Source: Defluviimonas salinarum
GTDB lineage: Bacteria; Pseudomonadota; Alphaproteobacteria; Rhodobacterales; Rhodobacteraceae
Direction: 5' to 3'
NCBI RefSeq assembly: GCF_026013545.1
Contig: NZ_JAPDOG010000006.1
Location: forward strand, 124,001-188,000
DNA length: 64,000 bases
Part shown: in pieces, positions 57,488 through 64,000 of the stretch
How the letters are laid out: every line of letters begins with the position of its first letter
Numbering within the stretch: the first letter of the stretch is position 1
Translations under genes and position numbers: made by a program
The notes under the pieces: model-generated
Seen by the model: the letters and a program-made list of their open reading frames with translations, nothing else
Databases searched by the model: none
What the model was told of the DNA's origin: nothing

Positions 57488-59014
57488 CAGCAGCACCCGC
57501 AGGCGGGTCGCCAGCTCCGCCTGGTGGTAGGGCTTCTTCAGGACCGGAAACGGCGGCGCCAGCTCCTTCTGCGGTTGGATGAGATCGCCGGAGAACCCCG
57601 AAGTCAGCAGGATCGCGACGTGCGGCCAGTCCGCGCGGACCCGCAGCGCCAGCTCGGTCCCGTTCATCGCTCCCGGCATCACGATATCGGTGAACAGCGC
57701 GTCGATCGCCGGGTCTCCGGCGAGGATCGCCAGCGCCTCCTCGGCGTCCGCCGCCGCGACCGCGCGATAGCCCATCGCCCGGAGCCGCGCGACCGAGAGC
57801 CGGCGGATGTTCTCGTTGTCCTCGACGACGAGCACGGTCTCGCCCGCGCCCGGCTCGACCACCGGCTTCGGCCGGGGCGCGGGTTCGGCCTCGGGCCGCA
57901 CCGGATCCCGGTCCGCAGGGAAGTAGAGGCTGACCGTCGTGCCAAGCCCGGCCTCGCTGTAGATCGTCGCCCGCCCGCCCGACTGGTTGGCAAAGCCGTA
58001 GACCATCGCCAGCCCCAGCCCCGTGCCGGTCGTCTCCCCCTTGGTGGAGAAGTAGGGCTCGAACGCCCGCCTGAGCACTTCGGGCGGCATGCCCGTGCCA
58101 TTGTCGGTGACCGAAATGCGCACGAACTCCCCCGGCTTGAGACCAACCTCATGCGCGAGGTACTCGTCGTCAATGGCGACCCTGCTCGTCCGGATCACGA
58201 TGTCGCCGCCGTCGGGCATCGCGTCGTTCGCGTTGATCACCAGATTGACGAGCGCGGCCTGCAGTTCGGCCGGATCCGCCTGAACCGCCCACAGGTCGGC
58301 GGCGAGGGCGCAATCCAGCCGGACGTTCGGACCGAGCGTGCGGCGCAGGATCGCCATCGTCGCGCGCACGGCCTCGTTCACGTCCAGCCGCACCGGCTTG
58401 AGATGGCCGCGGCGCCCGAGCGCGCGCAGCCTCTGGATCAGCGAGGATCCGAGCTCGGCGGCGGCGAGCGCATCGCGGATCATTTCCCTGCCGCGCGTGC
58501 CCTCCAGCTGGCCCTCCAGCAGTTCGAGATTGCCGACGATCACCGTCAGGAGGTTGTTGAAGTCATGGGCGACGCCGCCCGTGAGCAAGCCCAGCGCCTC
58601 CATCCGTTGCGCCATGACGAGTGCGGCCTCGGCAGCCTTGCGCCGCGAGATGTCGTGCAGGAGCGCCACGAACAGCACCCTGCCGTCGATCGTGCTCTGA
58701 CCGACCGAAAGGTGCAGCGGAAAGATGCTGCCGTCCCGGCGCAGCCCCTCCACTTCGCGCCCCGTGCCGATGATCCGCGCCTCGCCGGTCCTGAGATAGC
58801 GCTCGATCGCGGTGACATGGCGGAACGCATCGGGGTCCGGGACCAGCATGTCGATGTTCTCGCCGACCATCTCGCCGCTGGAATAGCCAAAGAGACGGCA
58901 GGCCGCGGGATTGACCCGGACCATGCGGCCATCGGTATCCGCGACAACGATCGCATCGACCGCCGCGTCCAGCAGCGAGTCGAGCAGATATGAGCTGCGG
59001 TCGCTTTCAGCCAT
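57458..59014 (-). CDS. hybrid PAS sensor histidine kinase with receiver
   Basis: 518 residues, soluble. PAS (about 10-130), phosphoacceptor box GVAHDFNNLLTVIVGN, ATPase with NLVINANDAMP and DNGTGMP, then a receiver (about 400-510) with ED at 398-399 region and TDIVMPG. This is the FixL-like HWE/HisKA hybrid layout. No transmembrane segment. Converges on the response regulator by 30 bp. Confidence 0.9.
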   Translation of the reverse strand: MAESDRSSYLLDSLLDAAVDAIVVADTDGRMVRVNPAACRLFGYSSGEMVGENIDMLVPDPDAFRHVTAIERYLRTGEARIIGTGREVEGLRRDGSIFPLHLSVGQSTIDGRVLFVALLHDISRRKAAEAALVMAQRMEALGLLTGGVAHDFNNLLTVIVGNLELLEGQLEGTRGREMIRDALAAAELGSSLIQRLRALGRRGHLKPVRLDVNEAVRATMAILRRTLGPNVRLDCALAADLWAVQADPAELQAALVNLVINANDAMPDGGDIVIRTSRVAIDDEYLAHEVGLKPGEFVRISVTDNGTGMPPEVLRRAFEPYFSTKGETTGTGLGLAMVYGFANQSGGRATIYSEAGLGTTVSLYFPADRDPVRPEAEPAPRPKPVVEPGAGETVLVVEDNENIRRLSVARLRAMGYRAVAAADAEEALAILAGDPAIDALFTDIVMPGAMNGTELALRVRADWPHVAILLTSGFSGDLIQPQKELAPPFPVLKKPYHQAELATRLRVLLSGRAGVPGG

Positions 59015-59086
59015 GTGATACCGGACAATTCCCCTCGGCGCAGTCTCGCGCGGGGGCGGCGGAGCGTCAACGCCTCCGTGCGGGCA

Positions 59087-60259
59087 TCAGCGCCCGAAAG
59101 GATTCGGCTCGGCAGACCTCCCGCCACCGCGTCCGGTGCCGAGGTCCTGCAGCACGGCCAGGTAGGCCAGAAGATCGGCGAGCGTGATGACGCCGAGAAA
59201 GCGTCCCCGCTCGGCCACGAGGAACTTGCGCCGTCCGGTCGCCGCGACGCGCTTCATCAGCGCCTCGGCCGACAGGTCGGGCGCCACCGTGTTCACGTCA
59301 CTGGCGGCGATGAAGATATCCGCCACCTGCGTGTCGCCCCAGTTGTCGCGGTCGATCCCGTGCAGGAGCGCCGTATCGACATAACCCAGGAGGTGATCGC
59401 CCTCGACCACCGGAACGAAGCTCACCGCGTGGCGCAGCATGATCTTGTCGACCACCGTCGCCAGCGTGTCCTCGGGCGCAGCCGCATGCACCTTATCCGT
59501 CATCAGCCCGCGCACGCTCTTGCCCGAAAGCGAGGTCTTGACCAGCAATTGCTGATAGGTGCCCCGTGCGGCGGAAAGAAGAAAGAGCCCGATCAGAACC
59601 TGCCAGATGCCGCCGACCGTCGCGCCCGAGAAGAGCGAGACGAAACCGAAGCCGATCAGGGCGTAGGCGAAGAGCGACGAGATCACGGAAGCGTTGCGCG
59701 TCGCGCCGATCAGGTCGCCCCGCATCCGCCAAAGGATCGAGCGCAGGATCCTGCCGCCGTCGAGCGGGAAGGCCGGGATCAGGTTGAACAGCGCCAGCAC
59801 GAAGTTGATCAGGGCGATGTATTCGAACACCGCCTGCAGCGGGGCCGAGACCTCCGCCCCCTCCAGTGCCCGATACGCAAGCCATGCGATCGCAGCGAGT
59901 GCCAGGCTCATGATCGGCCCCGCGATGGCGATCCAGAATTCCGAACGCGGGCTTTCCGGCTCCTCGTCCAGTTCCGCGACCCCGCCGAAAACGAATAGTG
60001 TTATTCCCCCGACGCCGAGGCCGAAATGCCGCGCCACGAGCGAATGCGCAAGTTCGTGCAGGATCAGTCCGGCGAACAGCGCAAGCATCGAGATGATCGC
60101 GAGCGCAAGGTAATCCCCCTGGGCGAGCCCCGGCAGGGCCTGCGGGAAATAGCCCGAAGACAAGGTCCATACGATCAGGGCGGCGATCAGGAGCCAGCTC
60201 GGATCGACCTTGATCTGGAAGCCGAAGATGTCGACCAGCTTGACCGCCCTTGCGAACAT
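59087..60259 (-). CDS. site-2 protease family zinc metalloprotease with CBS pair
   Basis: 390 residues. Membrane protease core with HELAHS (zinc, H/E) near residue 68 and the second zinc motif NLIPAFPLDGGR (about 160). About six membrane helices, followed by a C-terminal CBS pair (about 250-375). This is the M50 type III (SpoIVFB-like) family that cleaves within membranes. Target unknown. Confidence 0.9.
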   Translation of the reverse strand: MFARAVKLVDIFGFQIKVDPSWLLIAALIVWTLSSGYFPQALPGLAQGDYLALAIISMLALFAGLILHELAHSLVARHFGLGVGGITLFVFGGVAELDEEPESPRSEFWIAIAGPIMSLALAAIAWLAYRALEGAEVSAPLQAVFEYIALINFVLALFNLIPAFPLDGGRILRSILWRMRGDLIGATRNASVISSLFAYALIGFGFVSLFSGATVGGIWQVLIGLFLLSAARGTYQQLLVKTSLSGKSVRGLMTDKVHAAAPEDTLATVVDKIMLRHAVSFVPVVEGDHLLGYVDTALLHGIDRDNWGDTQVADIFIAASDVNTVAPDLSAEALMKRVAATGRRKFLVAERGRFLGVITLADLLAYLAVLQDLGTGRGGGRSAEPNPFGR

Positions 60260-60424
60260 CGGGCATCTCTTTCAATTGCGTGTGACCCGACACTATCTAG
60301 TTATCCGACCCGCGAATTGACGCCGATCAAGGCGCGCGGCTCGGGATCGGGGCCGCGCGCGATAAACGCCCTCGTCCGCAACCTCCCCCTCCCCCGCGCG
60401 TGCGCAGACGCCTATACTCGCGCC

Positions 60425-61678
60425 ATGCCCGCCCTTTGCCGCGATTGCCTCCACCCGTTCGAGTCCGGCACCCGCTGCCCGGCCTGCCGCAGCCCGCGCG
60501 TGCTGTCGCATCCCGAGCTCTTCACGCTCTCGATCGCACATATGGATTGCGACGCCTTCTACGCCTCGGTCGAGAAGCGCGACAATCCGGACATCCGCGA
60601 CAAGCCGGTCATCGTCGGCGGCGGCAAGCGCGGCGTGGTCTCGACCTGCTGCTACCTCGCACGGATCAAGGGTGTGCGCTCGGCGATGCCGATGTTCCAG
60701 GCGCTGAAACTCTGCCCCGAGGCGGTGGTGGTGAAGCCGCGCGGCAGCCACTACGCCGCCGTCTCGCGCGAGATCCGCGCGCTCATGGACGAGCTGACGC
60801 CGAAGATCGAACCCCTGTCGCTCGACGAGGCCTTCCTCGACCTTTCCGGCACCGAGCGGCTCCACAGGGCGCCGCCGGCGGTGCAGCTCTGCCGGCTCCT
60901 GAAGCGGATGGAGGCGGAGCTCGGCCTGACCGGTTCGGTCGGGCTCTCGCACAACAAGTTCCTCGCCAAGGTAGCGTCCGACCTCGACAAGCCGCGCGGC
61001 TTCTCGGTGATCGGCCGCGCCGACACCGCCGCTTTTCTCAAGGGCAAGCCGGTGCGGATGATCTGGGGCGTCGGCGCCGCGACCCAGATGACGCTCGAAG
61101 CCGCCGGGATCCGCAGCTTCGACGACCTCGCGCGCTGGGACCGCAAGGATCTCAACCACCGTTTCGGCGCGATCGGCGACCGGCTCTGGCACCTCGCCCG
61201 CGGCGAGGACCACCGCCGCGTCAATCCGCACGAGCCGATGAAGTCGATCTCGGCCGAGACCACCTTCGACGAGGACATCGCCGACCGCGACCTGCTGGAC
61301 GGCCATATCTGGCGGCTGGCCGAGAAGGTCGCCGACCGGACCAAGGCCAAGACGCTGGCCGGGCGCACCGTGACCCTGAAGCTCAAGCGCGCCGACTTCA
61401 CCGCGATCAGCCGCCGCCACACCCTGCGCGAGCCGACGCAGATGGCCGACCGGCTCTACCGCGAAGCCGCCGACCTCTTGGCGCAGGTCAAGGAGCCGGG
61501 CCCGTTCCGGCTGGTCGGGGTGGGACTGTCGGACCTCGTCCCGGCCGCCGAGGCGGATCTCACCGCCGACCTCCTCGACCCGCAGGCTGCGCGTCGCGCC
61601 GGCGCCGAGCGCGCGACCGACGCGATCCGCGCCCGCTTCGGCCCCGACGCGATCGTCAAGGGCCGCTCGCTCAGGTGA
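60425..61678 (+). CDS. dinB: DNA polymerase IV
   Basis: 417 residues. Y-family polymerase: MDCDAFYASVE and the catalytic LSLDEAFLD are intact. A zinc ribbon (CRDC..CPAC) precedes it, as in alphaproteobacterial forms. ATG 60425 begins with that ribbon; a longer in-frame reading from 60026 is antisense to the protease. Converges with the next gene with no gap. Confidence 0.92.
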   Translation: MPALCRDCLHPFESGTRCPACRSPRVLSHPELFTLSIAHMDCDAFYASVEKRDNPDIRDKPVIVGGGKRGVVSTCCYLARIKGVRSAMPMFQALKLCPEAVVVKPRGSHYAAVSREIRALMDELTPKIEPLSLDEAFLDLSGTERLHRAPPAVQLCRLLKRMEAELGLTGSVGLSHNKFLAKVASDLDKPRGFSVIGRADTAAFLKGKPVRMIWGVGAATQMTLEAAGIRSFDDLARWDRKDLNHRFGAIGDRLWHLARGEDHRRVNPHEPMKSISAETTFDEDIADRDLLDGHIWRLAEKVADRTKAKTLAGRTVTLKLKRADFTAISRRHTLREPTQMADRLYREAADLLAQVKEPGPFRLVGVGLSDLVPAAEADLTADLLDPQAARRAGAERATDAIRARFGPDAIVKGRSLR

Positions 61679-62542
61679 TCATTCCGCCGCGAGCGACAGC
61701 TCCCCGGTGCGGCCGATATCCGCGATCTCGGCGAGGATCCCGGTCAGGATCCGCTTGAAGCCGGCGAAATTGCCGTTCGGGCGGATCTCGCGCTCGTTCA
61801 TGTAGAGCGAGCGGTCCATCTCGATCTGCACCGCATGCATCCGCTGCGCTGGCCGGCCGTAGGTCTGCGCGACATAGGCCCCGGCGAAGGGGGCGTTGCG
61901 CACTGTCGGGAACCCGGCCGCCTCGAACGCCGCCTCGATCCGCTCGACGAGCGCCGCGCCCGCGGTGCTCCCGAAACGGTCGCCGATCACGATCTCGGCC
62001 CGGCGCCGCCCCGACGAGGCGACGGCATCCATCGCCTCGTGCGGCATCGAATGCATGTCGATCAGGATCGACTCGCCGAACCGCGCGCGGGCATCGTCGA
62101 CAAGGCCGCTCAGGCAGGCGTGGTAGGGCCGCCAGCAGGTCTCGATTCTCCGGCAGGCCTCCGACAGCGGGACCTTGCCGCGATAGATCGCCCGCCCCCC
62201 GGCCACGACGCGCGGAATCACGCCGAGCCCGGAGGAGATGCGCGGATTGTGGGTGTTGAGCCGAACCCCCTCGACCACCGCTGGGTCGAGCTCGTCCGCG
62301 GCGCGGTTGAGGTCGATATAGGCGCGCGGCACTCGCGCGGCGATGAGCGGCGCGCCGAATTGCGAGACACCGGCGAGGAGCTGATCGACGAAGGCATCCT
62401 CCGACGAGCGAATCGTGCGCTCGTCCAGGATCGATTCGCGCAGGAATCCGGCCGGATAGTCGCGCCCGGAATGCGGCGAGGCGAAGACCACGCTGGTCAT
62501 GAGCCGCTCGGGCATGGTGAGATCGTAGGGCGCAGCCGGCAT
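61679..62542 (-). CDS. N-formylglutamate amidohydrolase family protein
   Basis: 287 residues. The FGase family pattern FASPHSGRDYP, DLNRAADELDP, DMHSMP and QIEMDRSLYMNE is visible. It would hydrolyse N-formylglutamate, the last step of one histidine degradation route, but no hut genes are here. Stop abuts the dinB stop. Confidence 0.85.
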   Translation of the reverse strand: MPAAPYDLTMPERLMTSVVFASPHSGRDYPAGFLRESILDERTIRSSEDAFVDQLLAGVSQFGAPLIAARVPRAYIDLNRAADELDPAVVEGVRLNTHNPRISSGLGVIPRVVAGGRAIYRGKVPLSEACRRIETCWRPYHACLSGLVDDARARFGESILIDMHSMPHEAMDAVASSGRRRAEIVIGDRFGSTAGAALVERIEAAFEAAGFPTVRNAPFAGAYVAQTYGRPAQRMHAVQIEMDRSLYMNEREIRPNGNFAGFKRILTGILAEIADIGRTGELSLAAE

Positions 62543-62599
62543 TCGGGCTCCTTGAGGTCAAGAAAATTATAGCGGCAAAAAGAGCTTTGCCAAAACCCC

Positions 62600-62628
62600 T
62601 TGAAAGCCTCCCCGACTCCTTTTATAGA
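62600..62628 (+). promoter_or_regulatory. sigma70 promoter for tRNA-Val
   Basis: TTGAAA (62600-62605), 17 bp spacer, TATAGA (62623-62628); transcription would start about 60 bp before the tRNA. Confidence 0.65.
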
Positions 62629-62693
62629 CCCGGGACCGACGCGGTTCCGCCGTGATCCGGCGCAAGCAGGATTGGCGGAAACAGCACCGGAAC

Positions 62694-62768
62694 GGGCGGT
62701 TAGCTCAGCGGTAGAGCACTACGTTGACATCGTAGTGGCCACTGGTTCGATCCCAGTACCGCCCACCA
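62694..62768 (+). tRNA. tRNA-Val (anticodon GAC)
   Basis: 75 nt with encoded CCA. Acceptor GGGCGGT pairs with ACCGCCC; anticodon stem CTACG/CGTAG encloses TTGACAT, anticodon GAC; T-loop GTTCGATCC. GGTAGAGC D-arm present. Confidence 0.95.
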
Positions 62769-62836
62769 TCGCCCCCCTCGCGGGGGGTATCGTTGTTTTC
62801 AAGGGCGCGACGCGCGCCGCGAATAGGAGAAGACCG

Positions 62837-62962
62837 ATGAAGGTCAGGAACTCGCTCCGCTCGCTGAAGTTGCGCCATCGCGACTGTCAGATCGTGCGCC
62901 GCAAGGGCCGCGTCTACGTCATCAACAAGACGCAGCGCCGCTTCAAGGCCCGCCAGGGCTGA
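62837..62962 (+). CDS. rpmJ: ribosomal protein L36 (bL36)
   Basis: 41 residues, basic, [20 protein letters not shown].. ending [11 protein letters not shown]. The zinc-binding Cys set of the classical form is only partly kept (C17), as in the long bL36 variant found in alphaproteobacteria. AGGAG precedes ATG 62837. A strong terminator follows. Confidence 0.93.
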   Translation: MKVRNSLRSLKLRHRDCQIVRRKGRVYVINKTQRRFKARQG

Positions 62963-62983
62963 GCCGCCGCAAGGACGGATTTG

Positions 62984-63015
62984 AAAAGGCCGCCGGTGAA
63001 AACCGGCGGCCTTTT
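62984..63015 (+). terminator. intrinsic terminator after rpmJ
   Basis: AAAAGGCCGCCGGT and ACCGGCGGCCTTTT form a perfect 14-bp stem with a GAAA tetraloop. It is symmetrical, so it can also terminate the peptidoglycan-binding gene from the other side. Confidence 0.92.
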
Positions 63016-63029
63016 CCTTTGGCCACCCC

Positions 63030-64000
63030 TCAGAACGAATCGACCAGGATCCGCGCCACCGTGTCCTGCGAAAGATAGCCCGTGACCGGCAGGCCGCGCG
63101 CCTGCTGATAGCGGCGGATCGCCCGCCGGGTGTCGCCGTCGAAGTTGCCGTCAGCGCGCCCCGGCTTCAGCCCCATCCCGGAGAGCCGCTGCTCGACCAT
63201 CGAGCGCATCGTCGAGTTGAGCCCGAGCGCCTGCTCCACCTGCTCCGCCCGCCGCCGCTCGGCCTCCGCCGCCGCATTCACGTCGCGCCCGGAAAGGATC
63301 TGCCGGGCGTCCTCGGCAAAGGCGCCGTCGGGATGGGCCGCGAGGTAGTCGCGATACCCCTCGGCGCTGTTGCGCCGCACCGCCCGGTCCCAGTCGGCGC
63401 GGTCGGTGCTCTGGGCCCCGCCGAGTCCGCCGCCCGCCCCCGCGAGCCGTTCCCGCGCGAGATCGGCATAGATCCCGTCCGGGTAGCGCCGAAGATAGGC
63501 CCGGAGCCCCGCCTCGTCGCCCGTCGCCCCGGTCTCCTCCCAGAACAGCCGGTCGAGCCGCTCCGCATCGCCCTGCTGCACCGCCCCGGTCCCGACCTGG
63601 CCCTGTTGCGCCGCCGCCTGTGCGGCGATGGCCTCCATCTGCGGCCCGGTGACGTAGCCCGTCGGCGCATGGCCGTTCTGGCGCTGCCAGCCCGCGATGG
63701 CGTCGCGCGAGCCGCGGCCGAAGACCCCGTCGACGCCGTTCGTGTCGAACCCGATGGTCGTGAGGTCGCGCTGGATCTGGCGCCGCTCGCCACGGCCGAG
63801 CCGGAGCGCGGCCTCCGCCGCGAGGCCCTGCGCCGCCGGGTCGGCGGGCCGGTCGAGATCGGCGATCGCAGCCCGCGCCGCATCGGCGAAGATTCCGTCC
63901 GGATAGCGGTTGAGATAGGCTTCGTAGCCCGCCTTGCTATCGATCGACCGCGCCGTCTCCCACACCGCGCGCTCCTCGGCGAAACCGGCCTCCGCCTCGA
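63030..64000 (-). CDS. peptidoglycan-binding domain protein, N-terminus beyond the window
   Basis: At least 323 residues; the frame is open to the window edge, so the true start is outside. Two peptidoglycan-binding-1 domains are visible (about the middle of the visible part and the C-terminal 60 residues, QRLSGMGLKPGRADGNFDGD). Three repeats of about 35 residues lie between and before them: Trp..., then Y(L)xxxPDG(I/A)(F/Y)A(D/E)xAR. In related alphaproteobacterial proteins such a tail follows a caspase-like peptidase domain, which would lie outside this window; this is inference. Confidence 0.75.
   Translation of the reverse strand, partial: EAEAGFAEERAVWETARSIDSKAGYEAYLNRYPDGIFADAARAAIADLDRPADPAAQGLAAEAALRLGRGERRQIQRDLTTIGFDTNGVDGVFGRGSRDAIAGWQRQNGHAPTGYVTGPQMEAIAAQAAAQQGQVGTGAVQQGDAERLDRLFWEETGATGDEAGLRAYLRRYPDGIYADLARERLAGAGGGLGGAQSTDRADWDRAVRRNSAEGYRDYLAAHPDGAFAEDARQILSGRDVNAAAEAERRRAEQVEQALGLNSTMRSMVEQRLSGMGLKPGRADGNFDGDTRRAIRRYQQARGLPVTGYLSQDTVARILVDSF

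Overview
The window is a piece of a high-GC alphaproteobacterial chromosome, most likely Rhodobacteraceae/Paracoccaceae (Roseobacter-Paracoccus group). Evidence: a GT14 enzyme with a DUF5928-like tail, a Roseobacter-type trimethylamine monooxygenase (Tmm), a DinB with an N-terminal zinc ribbon, a 41-residue L36 and a 61-residue zf-CHCC protein. Coding density is high and operons are tightly overlapped (ATGA/TGATG junctions). I see no phage, IS element or CRISPR array. Family calls rest on motif and sequence recognition only; no database search was run.

Layout. (1) 38-2264: glycosyltransferase, HIT protein, zf-CHCC protein. (2) 2325-13936, minus strand: complete nitrate assimilation locus nasT-nasS-[leader]-nrtA-nrtB-nrtCD-nirB-nirD-nasA. 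The nrtA leader carries an intrinsic terminator overlapped by a hexaloop hairpin of the type bound by ANTAR antiterminators, so NasS/NasT control can be read from the DNA. (3) 14109-20772, minus: ydcSTUV-like polyamine/putrescine-type ABC transporter, patD-like aldehyde dehydrogenase and a LysR regulator. (4) 21138-25852: a BCCT transporter followed by a lipoprotein with two solute-binding-like lobes and a C-terminal membrane helix, a UspA protein and a ChrR-type double cupin, with no ABC permease or ATPase. (5) 25979-35618: polysaccharide synthesis/export (Wzm/Wzt, four GT2 modules in three proteins, an epimerase, a polytopic membrane protein). (6) 35651-40901: TPP riboswitch and thiC-thiO-thiS-thiG-thiE-thiD. 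(7) 41051-45031: small membrane protein, two divergent exported Gly/Lys-rich proteins, and an OmpR-type two-component system. (8) 45095-48652: tmm, a solute-binding protein with no signal peptide, and a GntR/FCD regulator. (9) 47.9-56.6 kb: an NQR operon (nqrABCDEF-nqrM-CBS) divergent from a pentaheme cytochrome c, with an FNR-like box between them and a Crp/Fnr regulator next door. (10) 56741-64000: response regulator, hybrid histidine kinase, site-2 protease, DinB, N-formylglutamate amidohydrolase, tRNA-Val(GAC), rpmJ, and a peptidoglycan-binding protein cut by the window end.

Strongest candidates for something undescribed. First, the NQR locus: NqrB is about 258 residues, lacks the usual N-terminal part and lacks the SGAT flavinylation segment, while NqrC, NqrD, NqrE and NqrF keep their cofactor ligands. 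A periplasmic pentaheme cytochrome shares its promoter region. This suggests an NQR-like module exchanging electrons with a multihaem cytochrome. Second, the BCCT plus two-lobed binding lipoprotein plus UspA set. Third, tmm beside a probably cytoplasmic AmiC/UrtA-like sensor.
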